From the NCBI GenBank assembly GCA_011316305.1, contig SAUG01000070.1, positions 124,001 to 188,000 of the forward strand: a stretch of 64,000 nucleotides of DNA. Reading direction: 5' to 3'. Of the stretch, positions 23,201-35,108 are shown piece after piece; position 1 is the first letter of the stretch, and the number at the start of each line of letters is the position of its first letter. Source of the DNA: Rusavskia elegans (Eukaryota > Ascomycota > Lecanoromycetes > Teloschistales > Teloschistaceae). The notes beneath the pieces are model-generated. The model was not told the DNA's origin. It did not search any database and saw only the letters and a list, made by a program, of their open reading frames with translations. The translations under genes were made by a program, and so were the position numbers.

Positions 23201-23783
23201 TCATAGGCGTAGGGTTTGCGAATCTACCATGAGCAGCGGACGCGAAACCCATACTGCTACCTCCTGAATTCAAGGAGTGGTTGTCGTTTTCCTCGCCATC
23301 GGCATCCATGTCATCCTCAAACTCGTCATCGTCGTCATTGGTTGCGGTAAGGTCGATCGGAGTATTTGCATCAGGAACGGTGAACGTCCGCCCTCTCTGG
23401 GCTGACCTTGCAGGGGAATTCTTAGATGGAGTAGCATCGACATTAGGGCTCTTCGTCGAGGCGAAGGGCTTCTCGGTCCTAAAAAGTGCGCTGCCTTGGG
23501 TGGCCGGTTCTCTGGCGAATCCGTTACTGGTATTCTGTTTCGAGAAATTCGATTTGTTGCCTGGCCTTACTTGCGAACTACCGAGTATCGATGAAGGAGG
23601 AGGGGGCCCAGCTGGAGTAAAGGAATTGGTGGATGATGTAGGACGACGAGGGGGTGGACCAGCAGGAGTAGTTGTTGGGTGTGTACCAAAGCCACTACCG
23701 CCAACGCCTCGAGCATTGAAGTCTCGCCGAGAGTCGGGTGTCGACGGAGGACTTGACGAGATGGGTGCCGTGAATCCAGGCAT
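20278..23783 (-). CDS. NUP85: Nuclear pore complex protein Nup85
   Basis: Nup85 is a scaffold member of the Y-shaped Nup84/Nup107-160 complex on both faces of the nuclear pore. Two exons (21288..23783 and 20278..21231) give 1149 residues. The joining intron has a textbook branch (GCTACTAATAC). The first 230 or so residues are disordered with Phe-Gly and Pro/Ser stretches and an acidic run (NDDDDEFEDDMDADGEEND). The rest is an all-helical stack; I recognise the fungal Nup85 pattern in DVIQTLRKSDF, ESLL-type helices, ALFERQVLGKVARADHVEGW, and the junction VAERYADHFTNETEKYGNA. The start at 23783 (MPGFTAPISSS) was chosen; an in-frame ATG at 23837 would add 18 residues. The gene is divergent from the ADIP-like gene. 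Confidence 0.85.
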
Positions 23784-24092
23784 TGTGCGGTTGGGAAGCA
23801 CAAGATCGTGCAGAGTAAATGATCGATACTTCTTCAAGGAAATACAGGCGGTATAGTTCGTACAATTCCTGCCATTGATACTTCTATACTGGTATGACGA
23901 AAGCGTTGAGTCGGACAGTTGTTGTCTACATCAAGAATTTTCGATTTGAGTTGGAGGTACGGATACGTGAGCGCGCCTTGCCAAGACTCGCGGAATTGTA
24001 GCGCCCGACATGTCATTGGGGCTTTGTTTACATCAGAGAAACCCATTACTCTCAAGCCGTTGCGATATTCCAGTAGACGTCGAGCGAATATC
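23784..24092. promoter_or_regulatory. Divergent intergenic promoter, NUP85 / ADIP-like gene
   Basis: This is a 309-bp region between two outward-facing starts. It must carry both promoters. No clear operator is seen. Confidence 0.5.
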
Positions 24093-25860
24093 ATGGATCC
24101 CCGGAGCTTAACTACAGCCTCGACCTACATCAATAATCTGCTTTTGTCGCGAGGTTTACTACGCAATGGCACACCCATCGACTTTGCGACGCAGGAGAAA
24201 GCAGCCGGGGGTGGGGAAGCGACGATGGTCAAGGTCATGAACCTGGTACATGATCTTATTCTAAGAAGAGATGTATGACCTACATAGTAGCACGCACCCT
24301 TTACCAGTCATTTCACGCTGATAGTACGTGCAGCGCGAAGTCGATACGCTCGGAAACCTGTCGCAAACCCTCCAGACTCTTCGAACATCCTCGGCGCAGC
24401 AAACGCAGTCAATAGCGCGCTTGGAAGCCCAAAATGCGGATCTTGAGCGTCAACTTGCCTTGTCCAACGCACAGGATCAGGCTGTAAAGAAAGCGGTCAA
24501 GCAAGCGGAAGTCCAGACCAAAGCACTGAAAGAAGAGATGACCAAGCTGAAAGGCATCGTCGCGCAGATAAGGCAGCAATGCGCTAGTGACATTCGCCGA
24601 AGAGATCAAGAGCTCGCGAGGTTGAAGCGCCATCTCGAAGGTCGACGCGGCAGGGAGGGTAACGGCGGCCAGATAGGGGTCACGGTGATAACGCCTGGCA
24701 TTAGCAAGCCACTACCTGGAAGCAAAGGTGTCGGAAACCATGTGGATGTTGCAAGTTCGCAGTACAACTTGCGGCAAGAAACGACAGAATTCTTGACACA
24801 ATTGAGCCAGGGATTGAGCGACGAGAATGACGCTCTTATCAGTTTGATCAGGGATACGTTATCCAATTTGCGGCATTTGCAAGGACTGCCTCCAGATCCT
24901 ATACTGCATTCCCAAAATTCATGCGACACAAGCACCTCTGAATTCAGGAATGCTATCGTGTCAGCACCTCCGTCCTACCAAGCGTTGGCGTCCAGCACGG
25001 AAGATGTCATGGCCAACCTCCACAGCCTGTTGACAAATCCTTCTTTCGTGCCGTTAGAAGAGGTTCAACTACGAGATGACGAGATCCTGAAGCTCAGGGG
25101 AGGTTGGGTAAAGATGGAGGCCCGTTGGAGGGAGGCTGTGGCTCTGATGGATGGATGGAGAAAAAGAATGGAGCACACGGGTGATACAATAAATCTTGAC
25201 GATCTGCAGATGGGAATGGACTTGGGAGCGGGCCTTCCTGAAGCACCCAGCCCCAGTCAGAAACTCCATCCTCCGGTAGAGCATGAAGCCGTGAACGGAG
25301 ACGCTACCATTATGGAGGATCCTCACGAGGAATCAGGAATGACTTTGCCGAATGGTGGCGAAGACGATAACATCCTTGATGGTGAAGACGGCAATGACAG
25401 TGCCGATCAAGAAAGTTCGGAGTCCAATGCCCTCAGACGCCGAAGTGGTAACGCAAGGCCATCTCAAATCCCACGGAAGGTTCCTTTCGCAGACATAGCC
25501 GAGGAGAACACCAAGGCGATGAGAGACTTTGAGGATGAGTTAATATTTGACCTTTGCAATGAGAGTGGGCCCACAATCCCCGACGAGAATGCATCACCTG
25601 TTTCGAAGAGGGTGAGTAGAGACTTGAGAATTATTCAACGAAGCAACGTGCTGATGTGCTTGTAGGCTGGATCTCCAATATCCTCTCCTCGAACCGTACA
25701 GCAGAAGCTTGAGAAAGCCCGAACGGAAGCGGAGGAAGCTCGGAAGCGCGAAGAGAAGAAGGGAAAGCGGAAAAGTGGCATAGTGAAGAAATTGCGAAGC
25801 AGTAGGCGAAGAAGTACGCTCAGTCCGGAGGAGCTGGAGAAGTTACTGGGAATTGTATGA
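24093..25860 (+). CDS. ADIP/SSX2IP-like coiled-coil protein (Msd1-type)
   Basis: Exons 24093..24272, 24334..25611 and 25666..25860 give 550 residues. The N-terminus (TYINNLLLSRGLLRNGTPIDF) is the signature I associate with the afadin/alpha-actinin-binding (ADIP) family. Its fission-yeast member Msd1 anchors spindle microtubule minus ends at the spindle pole body, and its animal member is SSX2IP. A coiled coil runs from about 60 to 160 (REVDTLGNLSQTLQTLRTS, QNADLERQL). A second helical block with RWREAVALMDGWRKRMEH sits near 270, followed by an acidic linker (EDDNILDGEDGNDSADQE) and a very basic C-terminus (KREEKKGKRKSG). It probably works at the spindle pole or septal microtubule organising centres; this is inferred from family. 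Confidence 0.78.
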
Positions 25861-26834
25861 CTGGCAATATGACATGATGTTGTGTATATTGGTCTCGGGT
25901 GTGTAATAGGGCTGGTCTGGAAGCGGCGCTGGTGCGTACTTTGGGTCTAGTACAGTCGGCCATGAGTGAATGAGGGATGTCGAATCGGTGACTCGGTGAG
26001 TCGACTTGAAGCTTGGTTTTATGAGACAAAGATCCTTGGACTGAACTGTTTCGATAGTCGATGACTTTCGCTGCTTGTGGCGGAGGAGCTAGATTTAGAT
26101 ATTCGAGTACTGGTCAACAATCGAGTCAGAGACATTCCATGCCCACTAATAGAGCTCACTTGATTTGGTCAAAAGTCTGATCTCTGTCATGAAGCTTCTC
26201 ATAGACCGTGAGGTCGAAACGAGGACCAGCCTCTAATCTATATAAAGCCGCCTGCCTGAGGGGAGTCGTTATCCGTCCAACATCGTTCCAGCCGCCTGCG
26301 CAGCAGGATCTATCCTGTCATCCCAACTCGTACCAACAATGGAAGAAACGCAAGTCGAAGGAATGCCGCCTGGGCAAAAAGACCCAATGAAACCTAACCA
26401 TTTCCCTTGAAAAACTCCCGAAAATGCTCAGCGCTAAGATCGCACCTAACAAATACTCATGATTATTCGCTCGTACCATGTAAAGGAAATCCCCCAAAAT
26501 ACCTCCCCAGACTTGACGTTTGGCGCTTTCGTTGACGTGATCCTTGGGAAAGTGCAGGTAGAATCGGGTTTCTGGGAAGTATTCTGTGCTTGTTGTACAG
26601 TCGTGGAGCGCGGCTCCATTCGAGATCCTCCGGAAGATGCAATGCAAGGAAAATTGTAGGAAATGTGTGGAGATGATGCAGGTGGAATGTCATGGCAGGC
26701 CGACCTGCGGCCCAAAGACACTTGCCGATACCTTTGTGGCATACTGCCATCTCCTTTCCTCGCTTCCAGCCCGGCTGGAGGCTGCACTGGTCCCCATTCC
26801 CCAGAATCTCCACCCAGAGGCTCGGTGTAGCACA
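25861..26834. other. Intergenic, about 1 kb
   Basis: This is the 3' flank of the ADIP-like gene and the 3' flank of the small Cys protein. Overlapping minus-strand frames at 26446..26838 and 26463..26813 are open but show no family pattern. No gene is called. Confidence 0.5.
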
Positions 26835-27089
26835 TCACCGACGAAAACTTTTGGGAAAGTTTTGGTAGTTCTGGCTTTGGTTGCTTTGGCTAGCGTAGCC
26901 CGAGTCGGAGAAAGTAGGCTGCCGGCTTGATGACTGTGGCACTGTTGTCGAATGTCGAGTACATGTATAGCCCACAAGGACTTCTTTGATCTTAACGTCG
27001 TGACGGCCGTATGCTGGACACGGATCGATGGAATGGCTGTAGTAAATGCAACGGCAGACCGCGTAACGCTCAATGACCTTGATACACAT
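26835..27089 (-). CDS. Small conserved Cys-containing fungal protein of unknown function
   Basis: A single exon of 84 residues starts MCIKVIERYAVCRCIYYSH, continues with IDPCPAYGRH and VLVGYTCTRH, and ends in a polar tail rich in Ser/Gln/Asn. I recognise the order C-x9-C-x-C-x9-C followed by VGYxCxxH from a widespread family of short unnamed ascomycete proteins. The five Cys and a His could form a zinc site, which is inference. No signal peptide is evident, so it is likely intracellular. The conserved part ends by residue 50; the tail may differ if an unseen intron exists near the stop. Confidence 0.72.
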   Translation of the reverse strand: MCIKVIERYAVCRCIYYSHSIDPCPAYGRHDVKIKEVLVGYTCTRHSTTVPQSSSRQPTFSDSGYASQSNQSQNYQNFPKSFRR

Positions 27090-30000
27090 GTTGACACAGT
27101 TGGAGTGTGTCAGACACTCGCCAAGTGGATGTTACAAATGGGATATTCCCGGTGGTGATCCTGGTAGACAAGAAAGTGCTAGGTTATATGGAAGCAGTAG
27201 TCAAGTAAAAGAATGGATGAGTCAAAGAAAAAGGAAATGAGTCTGTGGCAGCCTGCTATGACACAGAGTGAGGGAAATATACGAAGCACATGGTAGAGGG
27301 ACGCCTGGTATATATCAGGCCTTTGGTTCTGTACCACTCTTCATGCACGAATAAAATGTATGATGGGATAAGGCGTAGCCAGGCATCGATGACCGATGAA
27401 TAGGCATCCGATATTCTGGATACGGAGCTCTCGGCAATGCGTGACGAAGATAGTACGTGACTTGGATTTGAAGATGATACGGAGATGGATTTGGACATGC
27501 TCCGACAGTCTAAAGACGATTGAGTCTAGGAATCCCAGGATGTTCCTGCATGAGATGGCTAGCAAAACTCAGCTTTCGATGAGGCTGTAGCACTAAGCAA
27601 CCGTCGAGCCACAATCAGGAAGGGTTTTAAGCAATGTTAGCACGATTGGCGTAAGCTCCCCTGTCACACCAACGTAGGGGTCTGTAGCCAGGTGAAGATA
27701 TCGCTAGTAGCCAACGGAGCGGCAGCGAACAGGTGGTCCCAAAACATATTACCATCGTACTTCTTGCAGGTCCTCGTTTCCTCAGACGATGTGAGTCAAC
27801 AATGATGCATGTTAGTGCTACGAGAATAGTAAGCCTGCGATATCTGAGGACATGGACAGAGATTCCCCAGGCAACCAACCCCTTTTAGGCGGAGGCGCAT
27901 GAGAATTAGCGGCTTCTGCAGGGCAGCTGGTCAACGGTCTATGAGAACATATTTACACGAAACAAACGAAGCCCAAGTCAGTAGTGGAGTTGGCCGATCA
28001 TGATCCATCAACACCTCCGCCAGAATACAAGACTCACGGAGACGTCAATGGCTTCCTTCCAAACCCTACGAGGCTAAGAATAGGAAATATCCGCGGTGAC
28101 GCAATAACGCCTTATAAGGATTCAGTCCATCCTGCCCCGGGTCTGCAGTCATCCGCAGTCAGTTGGTGGAAAAGCGACAAATCCCCTGGAATCTGGTAAG
28201 GCTTATTAACAACAGTGTCAAGGTCGCCATGAGAAGTCAGCGACTTGAGTGGGCTGGTACTCGTAGAGTCGGGCCCAGGGACTCTCAGTCAGCCTTGCAA
28301 CTCAGCCTCCCAGACCAACCAATCACAAGACAACCGAGTTGACCGCTGGCGATTTTTCGAACAAAAAACGAAATCCCTCGGCAAACTATTAGATCGTGTT
28401 AGAAAGCCACACATCCTGCAGAATCTTTGGGGAGGTCGGACTGCTTTCCCAATTGGCTCTGAGGCTGAAAGCTGTGAACCAACTTACTCCGTGTGGTTGA
28501 TGAAGGTTCCGCTTCTTCCGCCACGGTAAGCGCAGGCGCGGCAGCCTTGGCTGGCTGGCCCTGCAAGGCTTCCTCACAGAGAAATCCTTCCGGTTCCTTG
28601 CGAACGTCACTCGAAAGACGGCTCCTGCCAGGCATACTTGTTCCTCCATTCTTGATATCTCCAGGACAGGAACAAAGTAGCCATCTGCCTCTGGTCCACA
28701 ATTTGCTGATTCTTGGCGGGGCTTCTCCTCAATGCAGGCCCCCAATCCAGTGGAGAGCGCGGAAGGTTTGTGGCGGCTTGCTAGATTCTGCCCAGGTCAA
28801 CATGGATCAAGGTTGCTATTTTGAACACACCTATTCCTTCGTTTAGCCTCTAGTGTATTATGGCTCGTTCCTGAAATCTAGGAAACGAGTAACGGTTGGT
28901 TCAGTGCACTGTTGGCATGTGAGCTGAATATCCCTTCTGCTGCTGCTGAGGGTCGCCGTGGAGTTATATTCAGCTCTATAACGTCTGATTGCGATAAGCA
29001 GAATTATTCGGACACGTCGACTTAGCAGATTGAGCACTCGATACCTCGACTGCCAGCTAAATCGGATAGCCTGCCAATACATAAGGCTCCAGGCTTAGTA
29101 TCCGGATTCTTCTTCTACTTACCGAGACCCCTGAGACGGCGACCCTAGTAGCGGAAGGGATACTCGTGTTAGCCAAAGCTTCACTGTTTCATAAGGTTTA
29201 CTGCCTGTCAATACAGCCTAAAGTACGGTTATTGTATGATCCTGATGGTTTATGTTCCTCTGAGTCTATTAGTGGGTGACAGAGACTTTCCCCCCTCTCC
29301 CCAATTCACTGCCATCAATAGCAATCAGAAAGAACCCAGAGCTTCCTCGTCACCGTGTAGCACACAGCGGCCCTTCTTCCTAGTAATCACGCATCCTTCT
29401 TCTTGGCTAGCCTCGAAATTCTTTCCTCTATGAGACTGGCTCTCAACGAGAACAGAAGCGTGGACGCTCACAAAGTCTCGGATCGACTATGTTTTCTTCG
29501 CCGATTCGATCCGCACCTTAGATACCTATGACCGATAGCACTGAGTAAAGGCATCACTTCCTTTGGCTTGACTATTGGCTGTCCCTCGAGGCGGTTTTGA
29601 AGCCCGCAGTAATGACCCGGCGATACCTTGCGAGGCAGCTCACCGATGCTAAGCACTCCATTTTCATCCGTTAGGACTTTCCCACTCCCAGTAGCTTCTG
29701 CGTCCAGGTTATCGTGGCTTCCGCATCCGGTAGCGCCTGCGATAGTCCACGTTCCTTCATCGTCAGAAGTCTTTACCATTGCGGGGAATTCTCAGCTGAT
29801 CTTGATAAAGGACATTGGCGAACTCGTAAATGGCCTATGTACTGACGCTAGATAGGATAATCTAAGTGCATATGACTAAGTTGGAGGCCTATGAGTTCCA
29901 GTGACCTTGAAGACAGTTATAAGAAGTTTGCGTCGGAAGTGGGTCTGGCTTCATGAATGTGGATTCCGTCATAATGGGGCGACGAGCAACGAACTGGACC

Positions 30001-30380
30001 GAAGCTGGTCGTCCTTTAAGAATCTGAATTACTTTGTAGTCGGTCCCTACGGGTTAAATCCACAACGTTGCAGAAAATATTACTTCCAAATGTGATATTT
30101 GATGCGTTTTGATCGGAAGAATTTTCGAAGAAAAGGAGATTGCCATTATGGTTTAGCCAGCCACAGAGACGTGTTTTGCACGATTGGATTTATGGCAGCA
30201 CAGCGTTTCAGACCAGTAGCCGCTGTATCACTTCATCCTGCCGCAGCGTACCAACATGGCTCTGACTCAGGAGCTGACAGAAGATACCCAAGTGTGTCGA
30301 CACTCGATCGAAAGAACAAGACGCGTCCAAAAGCCACTTTCGCGACGGAGTCAAATGCAATCAAGCTTTTTTCGAGGAAG
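27090..30380. other. 3.3-kb region without a recognisable gene
   Basis: Both strands have open frames of at most about 120 codons, none with motifs. The minus-strand frame 29468..29779 (103 residues, polar) is the most protein-like, but I cannot support it. One copy of the 21-bp shared repeat lies at 29037..29057. The region may be a long upstream region of the DOMON-b561 gene or decayed sequence. Confidence 0.45.
29037..29057 (+). repeat. Copy 1 of an exact 21-bp dispersed repeat
   Basis: Twenty-one bases beginning CTCGATACCTCG and ending CTGCCAGC are identical to 42589..42609. Flanks differ at once on both sides. Confidence 0.85.
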
Positions 30381-31924
30381 ATGATGCAAAAGTGGAGCTT
30401 AGTCTCGGCGATCTTTGCTAGTACGTGCCAATTATCATGTCAGCATGTCAATAATCACTCGATACTTCTCCGAGTCTGCAATGTCTGGCAGGTCTAACAT
30501 GTCGAGACAGGCTGCTGGCTCACCACAATCCGAGTGGCTGCTCTTGGGGCATCGACCTTCGTTACGTCTGATTCCGAGGCCAACCTTACCTTCTCCATCA
30601 ATCTCCCTGCAGATCATAGCTACCCGAACGATTTTGGGTTCTATTTGAGCGCCCCCAGTGCAAATAGTTGGGTTGGGGTTGGGTTCGGCGATCGAATGAA
30701 GGACTCCTTCATGCTGATCGCTTATACCTCTAAGAATGCGAACAGTGAGCTCGGTTTGACTCTTATTACGATCTGTCTAACCACGTTCGCAGAGCTTACT
30801 TTGAGTCCACGGGTGGGCTCGGGTCATGTCGAACCATCCCATTACAACAACAAGACAATGTCCATTGATCTCCGGCAGTCGGACATTCAAGATGGACGCT
30901 ACCGCGCTGTTGGTGTATGTCACAATTGCAAAGAATGGCAAAGTGGTTCGGTCGATTTTGACTCTACGACCCAACCAATGATATATGCTGTAGGCCCAGA
31001 TGATCTCCATCTCAACAGTGATGCACAAGACGCTGGCCTGCGAAGGCACACCTACTGGGGTTCTTTCACAATCGACCTGCGAGCCGCACGCGGTGATCCA
31101 GCTTCGTTTCCACCAAATGAACTGAACACTCGCAACGCCACGGCCAAGGGCGATGAACACAACGATCATGAGTATACTAGTTCATTGCATGCGGTTGCAA
31201 TGGCGGGCACGTTCGTGCTCATCTTTCCCCTCGGAACTTTCTACAAGATGATAATGGGCAACGTTCGTTGGCATTGGATTACTCAAGCCCTTGGTCTTAT
31301 CGTAGTCTTAGTGGGAGCAGGCCTCGGGTTGGGCATGAGTCGTTATTATAACAGAGTGAGTGCTGCGGGATCCCACAGTACTCGAGAGTTACCAGGCCGG
31401 GGTTACTATGGTTATACTAACCCTGGCTACAGTCCAAGCATTTTGACAGCACCCATCAAATCATCGGACTGGTGGTGGTCATTCTAGTAATCCTGCAAGC
31501 CTGTCTGGGAAGTCTCCATCATCGCATCTTTAAAGCTCAACAACGGGCCACAATCATGGGAATGATACACCGTTTTCTCGGGCTAGTGGTAATCTGCCTC
31601 GGGGTTATCAATGGAGTATCGTAGGTCTTCCCTTGAGCATGAACCAGACGTCGAGTAATCAGGTATCAACACTGACACCGCCACAGGGGCTTCAATCTCG
31701 CCTCCGCATCTCATCATAACACTGCATATGCTATAATCATCGGTATTGTTATCGCGATCCTCTTCGGCCTTGCATTGTTTTTGACTCGGCGTCGTCGCCG
31801 CCAAGAGGCTTTCAACTCCACCCCCGCGCAAAATTTCCGGAACGCTTACAACGGTCCAGAAAATGGGATTCCTCTCCAGCCAAGCTATGGCCCACCACCG
31901 GCTTATGGGCGGCCGATGGTTTAA
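30381..31924 (+). CDS. Secreted DOMON (CDH-cytochrome type) plus cytochrome b561 membrane protein
   Basis: Five exons (30381..30420, 30511..30744, 30793..31355, 31433..31620, 31687..31924) give 420 residues. A signal peptide (about 1-24, MMQKWSLVSAIFASCWLTT) leads to a DOMON domain related to the haem domain of cellobiose dehydrogenase. FGDRMKDSFMLI supplies the likely Met ligand and GSGHVEP the likely His ligand. After about 215 comes a cytochrome b561 membrane core with His residues in SLHAVAMAG, RWHWITQALG, HFDSTHQIIG and LHH/MIHR on successive helices. A last membrane helix is followed by a basic stop (RRRRRQ) and a Pro/Tyr tail. It probably moves electrons across the plasma membrane for metal or quinone reduction, inferred from family. 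Intron branches CTAAC and CTGAC support the model. Confidence 0.9.
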
Positions 31925-32708
31925 ACTAATAGTTGTGTACATGGACGGTGTCGATCCTGCAGATAGATGATTTGTGGGTGTCAAGGCGTTGTCTTGGTCT
32001 GGAGGAAGGGGTTGTATGATGGAGTACAGAGACAACCAGTGCTGAGAATATACCATGTTGGCGTCCGTTGTTAATCTCCGGTTCACAAGTACAGTACGGG
32101 ACTGTAGAATTGTACCATAGCTGGTTGGTTGTATGCATCGGCATCGTAGAGTTATCGTATAGTTGGGCTTCTCGAAGCGAATGAACAAGTAAAGGTACTG
32201 TCAAAGTGCATTGCTATCTGTGAGGTTGACGCTATCAGTCATTGAGGAAAACGCAATCACAGAATGGTTACTGCCTAGTACTGCGATATGCGCTGCCCGG
32301 TGGTGGTGGTTTTGCGATAAAAACTATTAATATTGTCATTGGCTAGGAGAATCAACCACCAATTTGACTACCTTGAGGTAATCGCTTGGCCAAACAAGGT
32401 ACAGTACCTTAAGGTAGTCAGGGGAGTGGACCTCTTCTTCACTCTTGCAACTTCATCAACCTCATGATCGTATATTCATAATTCAATTCTCCCTTCTTCA
32501 CCGTATCACTGTCGCGACTGATTGCTATTTTCATCGCATAAGCCCCATGCATTGGCAAGATTCTCAAAAACACTAGGCGTTTCATCTGGACTTCTTCCGG
32601 CAACCTCTACTCTGTCGACAAAACGACTACCTTGCTGCATATCGGTCTCTGCCCCAGCAACGATTCTGTCGGAGCGTCATAACCCTCTTTCCACTGCGCT
32701 CGTCTACT
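31925..32708. other. Intergenic, SPA2 upstream region
   Basis: This is the 3' flank of the DOMON gene and the promoter and leader of SPA2. The inverted repeat at 32365..32420 is described separately. From 32440 the DNA becomes pyrimidine-rich, as in fungal leaders. Confidence 0.5.
32365..32420. repeat. 16-bp inverted repeat upstream of SPA2
   Basis: Arms TGACTACCTTGAGGTA (32365..32380) and TACCTTAAGGTAGTCA (32405..32420) are reverse complements with one mismatch, across a 24-bp spacer. The right arm contains the perfect palindrome TACCTTAAGGTA. It lies about 290 bp before the SPA2 start. Confidence 0.85.
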
Positions 32709-35108
32709 ATGAACGGCCGGTCTGGCACCTTCTCACCGGTCTCGGTCGATGGTTCTGAATGGAGCGGAATTTCGAAATACCAGAACCACCCAGACCCATC
32801 CACTTATCCTACCCATCCTCGTGCCAATCTCGCAACGCCTCCAATATCGGGATCATCTGCTGGTATACAACAAGGCCGCTTTTCTAATGGAAACAATCGT
32901 CAAGCCAATGCCCACCCGGGCAATCCCTCACCGCCGAATTCCGTCGCTCGTTCCAGCGTGCTTTCCGACCACCAGCGGAGGAAGACCTTGATGATGGAGG
33001 AAGCCTTGTCACAACATTATGCTATCTTGAAGAGATACCTCGCCCAGTCACTACGCGATGAAAAGGGCAACGCGAAACCGAATCGGGCAAGGGACAAGTT
33101 GCTGCGACTTTCACCCGTTCAGTTCCAAGAGCTTAGTACAGACGTATACGATGAACTCTTACGGAGACAGAGCGCTGCTGGGCAGCAAACCAACGGTCCT
33201 GGTCAAGTACCGTCCTTTCTTTTGCCCAAGGACAATTTCCACCCAAAGCGCAATCAGGCGCGGCAGAAGCTTGCAACCCTACCACCTCCCAGATTCCGCG
33301 ATCTTGCTACAGATGTATTCTACGAACTCGAGCGACGATTTCCGAGATTTACAGGTGCAGACATTCCCCGTAATGGCAGTCCAGCTTCGAGCATACGAGC
33401 TCCTCCCAGCAGAGTAGGGACTCCCAACGGTGTGAGACCAGGCTCAAGGAACCAAGGACCACCAGGACCCGGCCAGGGACCGGGGCCAGGATACGGTCAG
33501 CCAAGGAACGCGTCACTTGGGAGCCAAGTCATGGCGGGCCTAGGCATACCGGGAGTGGGCGGGCCAGATGATGCGTATGGAAGACCGACGGCCAAAACGT
33601 TCCAGAGCAGTACCATCATACCGAACAAAAGCACTATGGTCGAAGACGACGATGACCAAACAGGCCCGTCGGATAACGATGATGATCGAAGTGAGTTCTC
33701 CAGGAAGAGAAGGGATACAAATACCACGCATCGCAGCGTTGGGGCAGGGCATGAAAGAGACAGAAGGGTAATGGCAGATATGGAACGTCAGATCAGCGAT
33801 CTGCAAGCGAAAGTGGAAAATCTCGAGTCTACAGTCAGCGAGCGGAACGCCCAAATGGCCGATGTTCGACAGGCCAGGGACGGGAAGGACAAGGTAAAAT
33901 ACCCCATGTTTGGAAAATGGCGACCCACTGTATACTGATTTCCCCGGTAGGCGGGTCAAGATTGGGCGAATCTCAAGAATAGCCTGGAGAGCAAGCTTGC
34001 AGATGCACAAAATCTGAATAAAAATCTACAAACAGAGCTTGAGAGGGTCAAATCGAATCAGACGGCGACTGAGCGACAGCTTCGGTCCGAGCTGGAAACC
34101 AGCAAGGGTGGGAATAGTAGCGAGAACGAATGGAAAACACGCTATGAAGGCCTCAACAAAGCGCACCGAGATCTACAGGCGGAACTACGACAGCAACAGA
34201 TGACGACTAGAGAAGTCAAGCAAGAAGCAGCTGGATTCCTCAACGAGATGAAGATGCTCTCGGAAAGAAGTCAGCAGACGTTTGAACGAGAAGAAAGCCT
34301 GACTCACGAGGTCCATCGTCTGGAAGAGCAAGTGAACGAATGGAAGGCACGGTACGCACAAGCCAAAGCTCAGCTAAGGTCGTTGAGGACATCATCCGGC
34401 CCGTTCGGGCAGACAGATTTCCAGCAGCTTGCCAAAAGCGGAGGTCTACTCCAGGACAACGGTTTGGTGGAAGATAGCCATGTCATCGAGTACCAAGTGG
34501 CCATCGACGAGCTCTTGAGGAGTGCACGAACGAGCGAACCCGAGAGTCTTCTTCCTCAGGTGCGACAAGTGGTTATTGCCGTTCGACAGATCAGCCAAGA
34601 CGTCGGCGACTCCAGCAGGCAGGAGACGCACAGCGCGACCAGCAAGCTCAAGTCGAAAGTGTCGGCCACGGCCAACAATCTGATCACGGCATCGAAGAAC
34701 TTTGCAGCATCCAAGGGGCTGTCACCGGTCTCATTGCTGGACGCGGCGGCGTCACATCTTTCGACGGCCATGGTGGAGTTGATCCGGGTGGTCAAGGTGC
34801 GGCCATCGGCCGCGGGCGAACTCGAGGATGAAGAGGAAGACAATAGCATCATCGCCGAGTCCCCCGCAGCATATTATGGAGTACAACGGGACCGGATCAG
34901 CTACGGGGGCGAATCGATCTACAGCTCACCAAGCTCTCCTCGGCAGGCGAATGCTCCCAATGCATATGCGGTTCAAGCGAAGAATCCCTACCACGGCCTC
35001 AACCAATCTTCTCGAGATGGGCTGGCGAACGGGGTGAAGGGAGGGTCTCATACGAAATTGGGGTTCGGTATTCGGGAACTGGATGATGAGTACGACGAAC
35101 GACAATGA
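32709..35108 (+). CDS. SPA2: Polarisome scaffold Spa2
   Basis: Spa2 gathers formin, MAP kinases and exocytic machinery at the hyphal tip. Exons 32709..33893 and 33951..35108 give 780 residues, short for filamentous fungi. The two Spa2-homology (GIT-type) repeats are visible: KLLRLSPVQFQELSTDVYDEL (about 137-160) and KLATLPPPRFRDLATDVFYEL (about 190-212), each preceded by a basic RNRAR/RNQAR-type helix. A Pro/Gly linker (GPPGPGQGPGPGYGQ) and an acidic patch lead into a long coiled coil (about 355-560). The C-terminal helical domain holds VSLLDAAASHLSTAMVELIR. The start ATG follows a stretch with stop codons in the other frames. Confidence 0.93.

Noticed and set aside
26446..27097. Overlapping minus-strand frames beside the small Cys protein
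   Set aside because: They use other frames over and beyond the real 84-residue gene and show no conserved blocks; no intron joins them convincingly.
29468..29779. Minus-strand frame of 103 codons with polar composition
   Set aside because: It looks somewhat protein-like but has no known motif, no neighbouring exon and no other support. Mentioned only as a candidate for RNA evidence.
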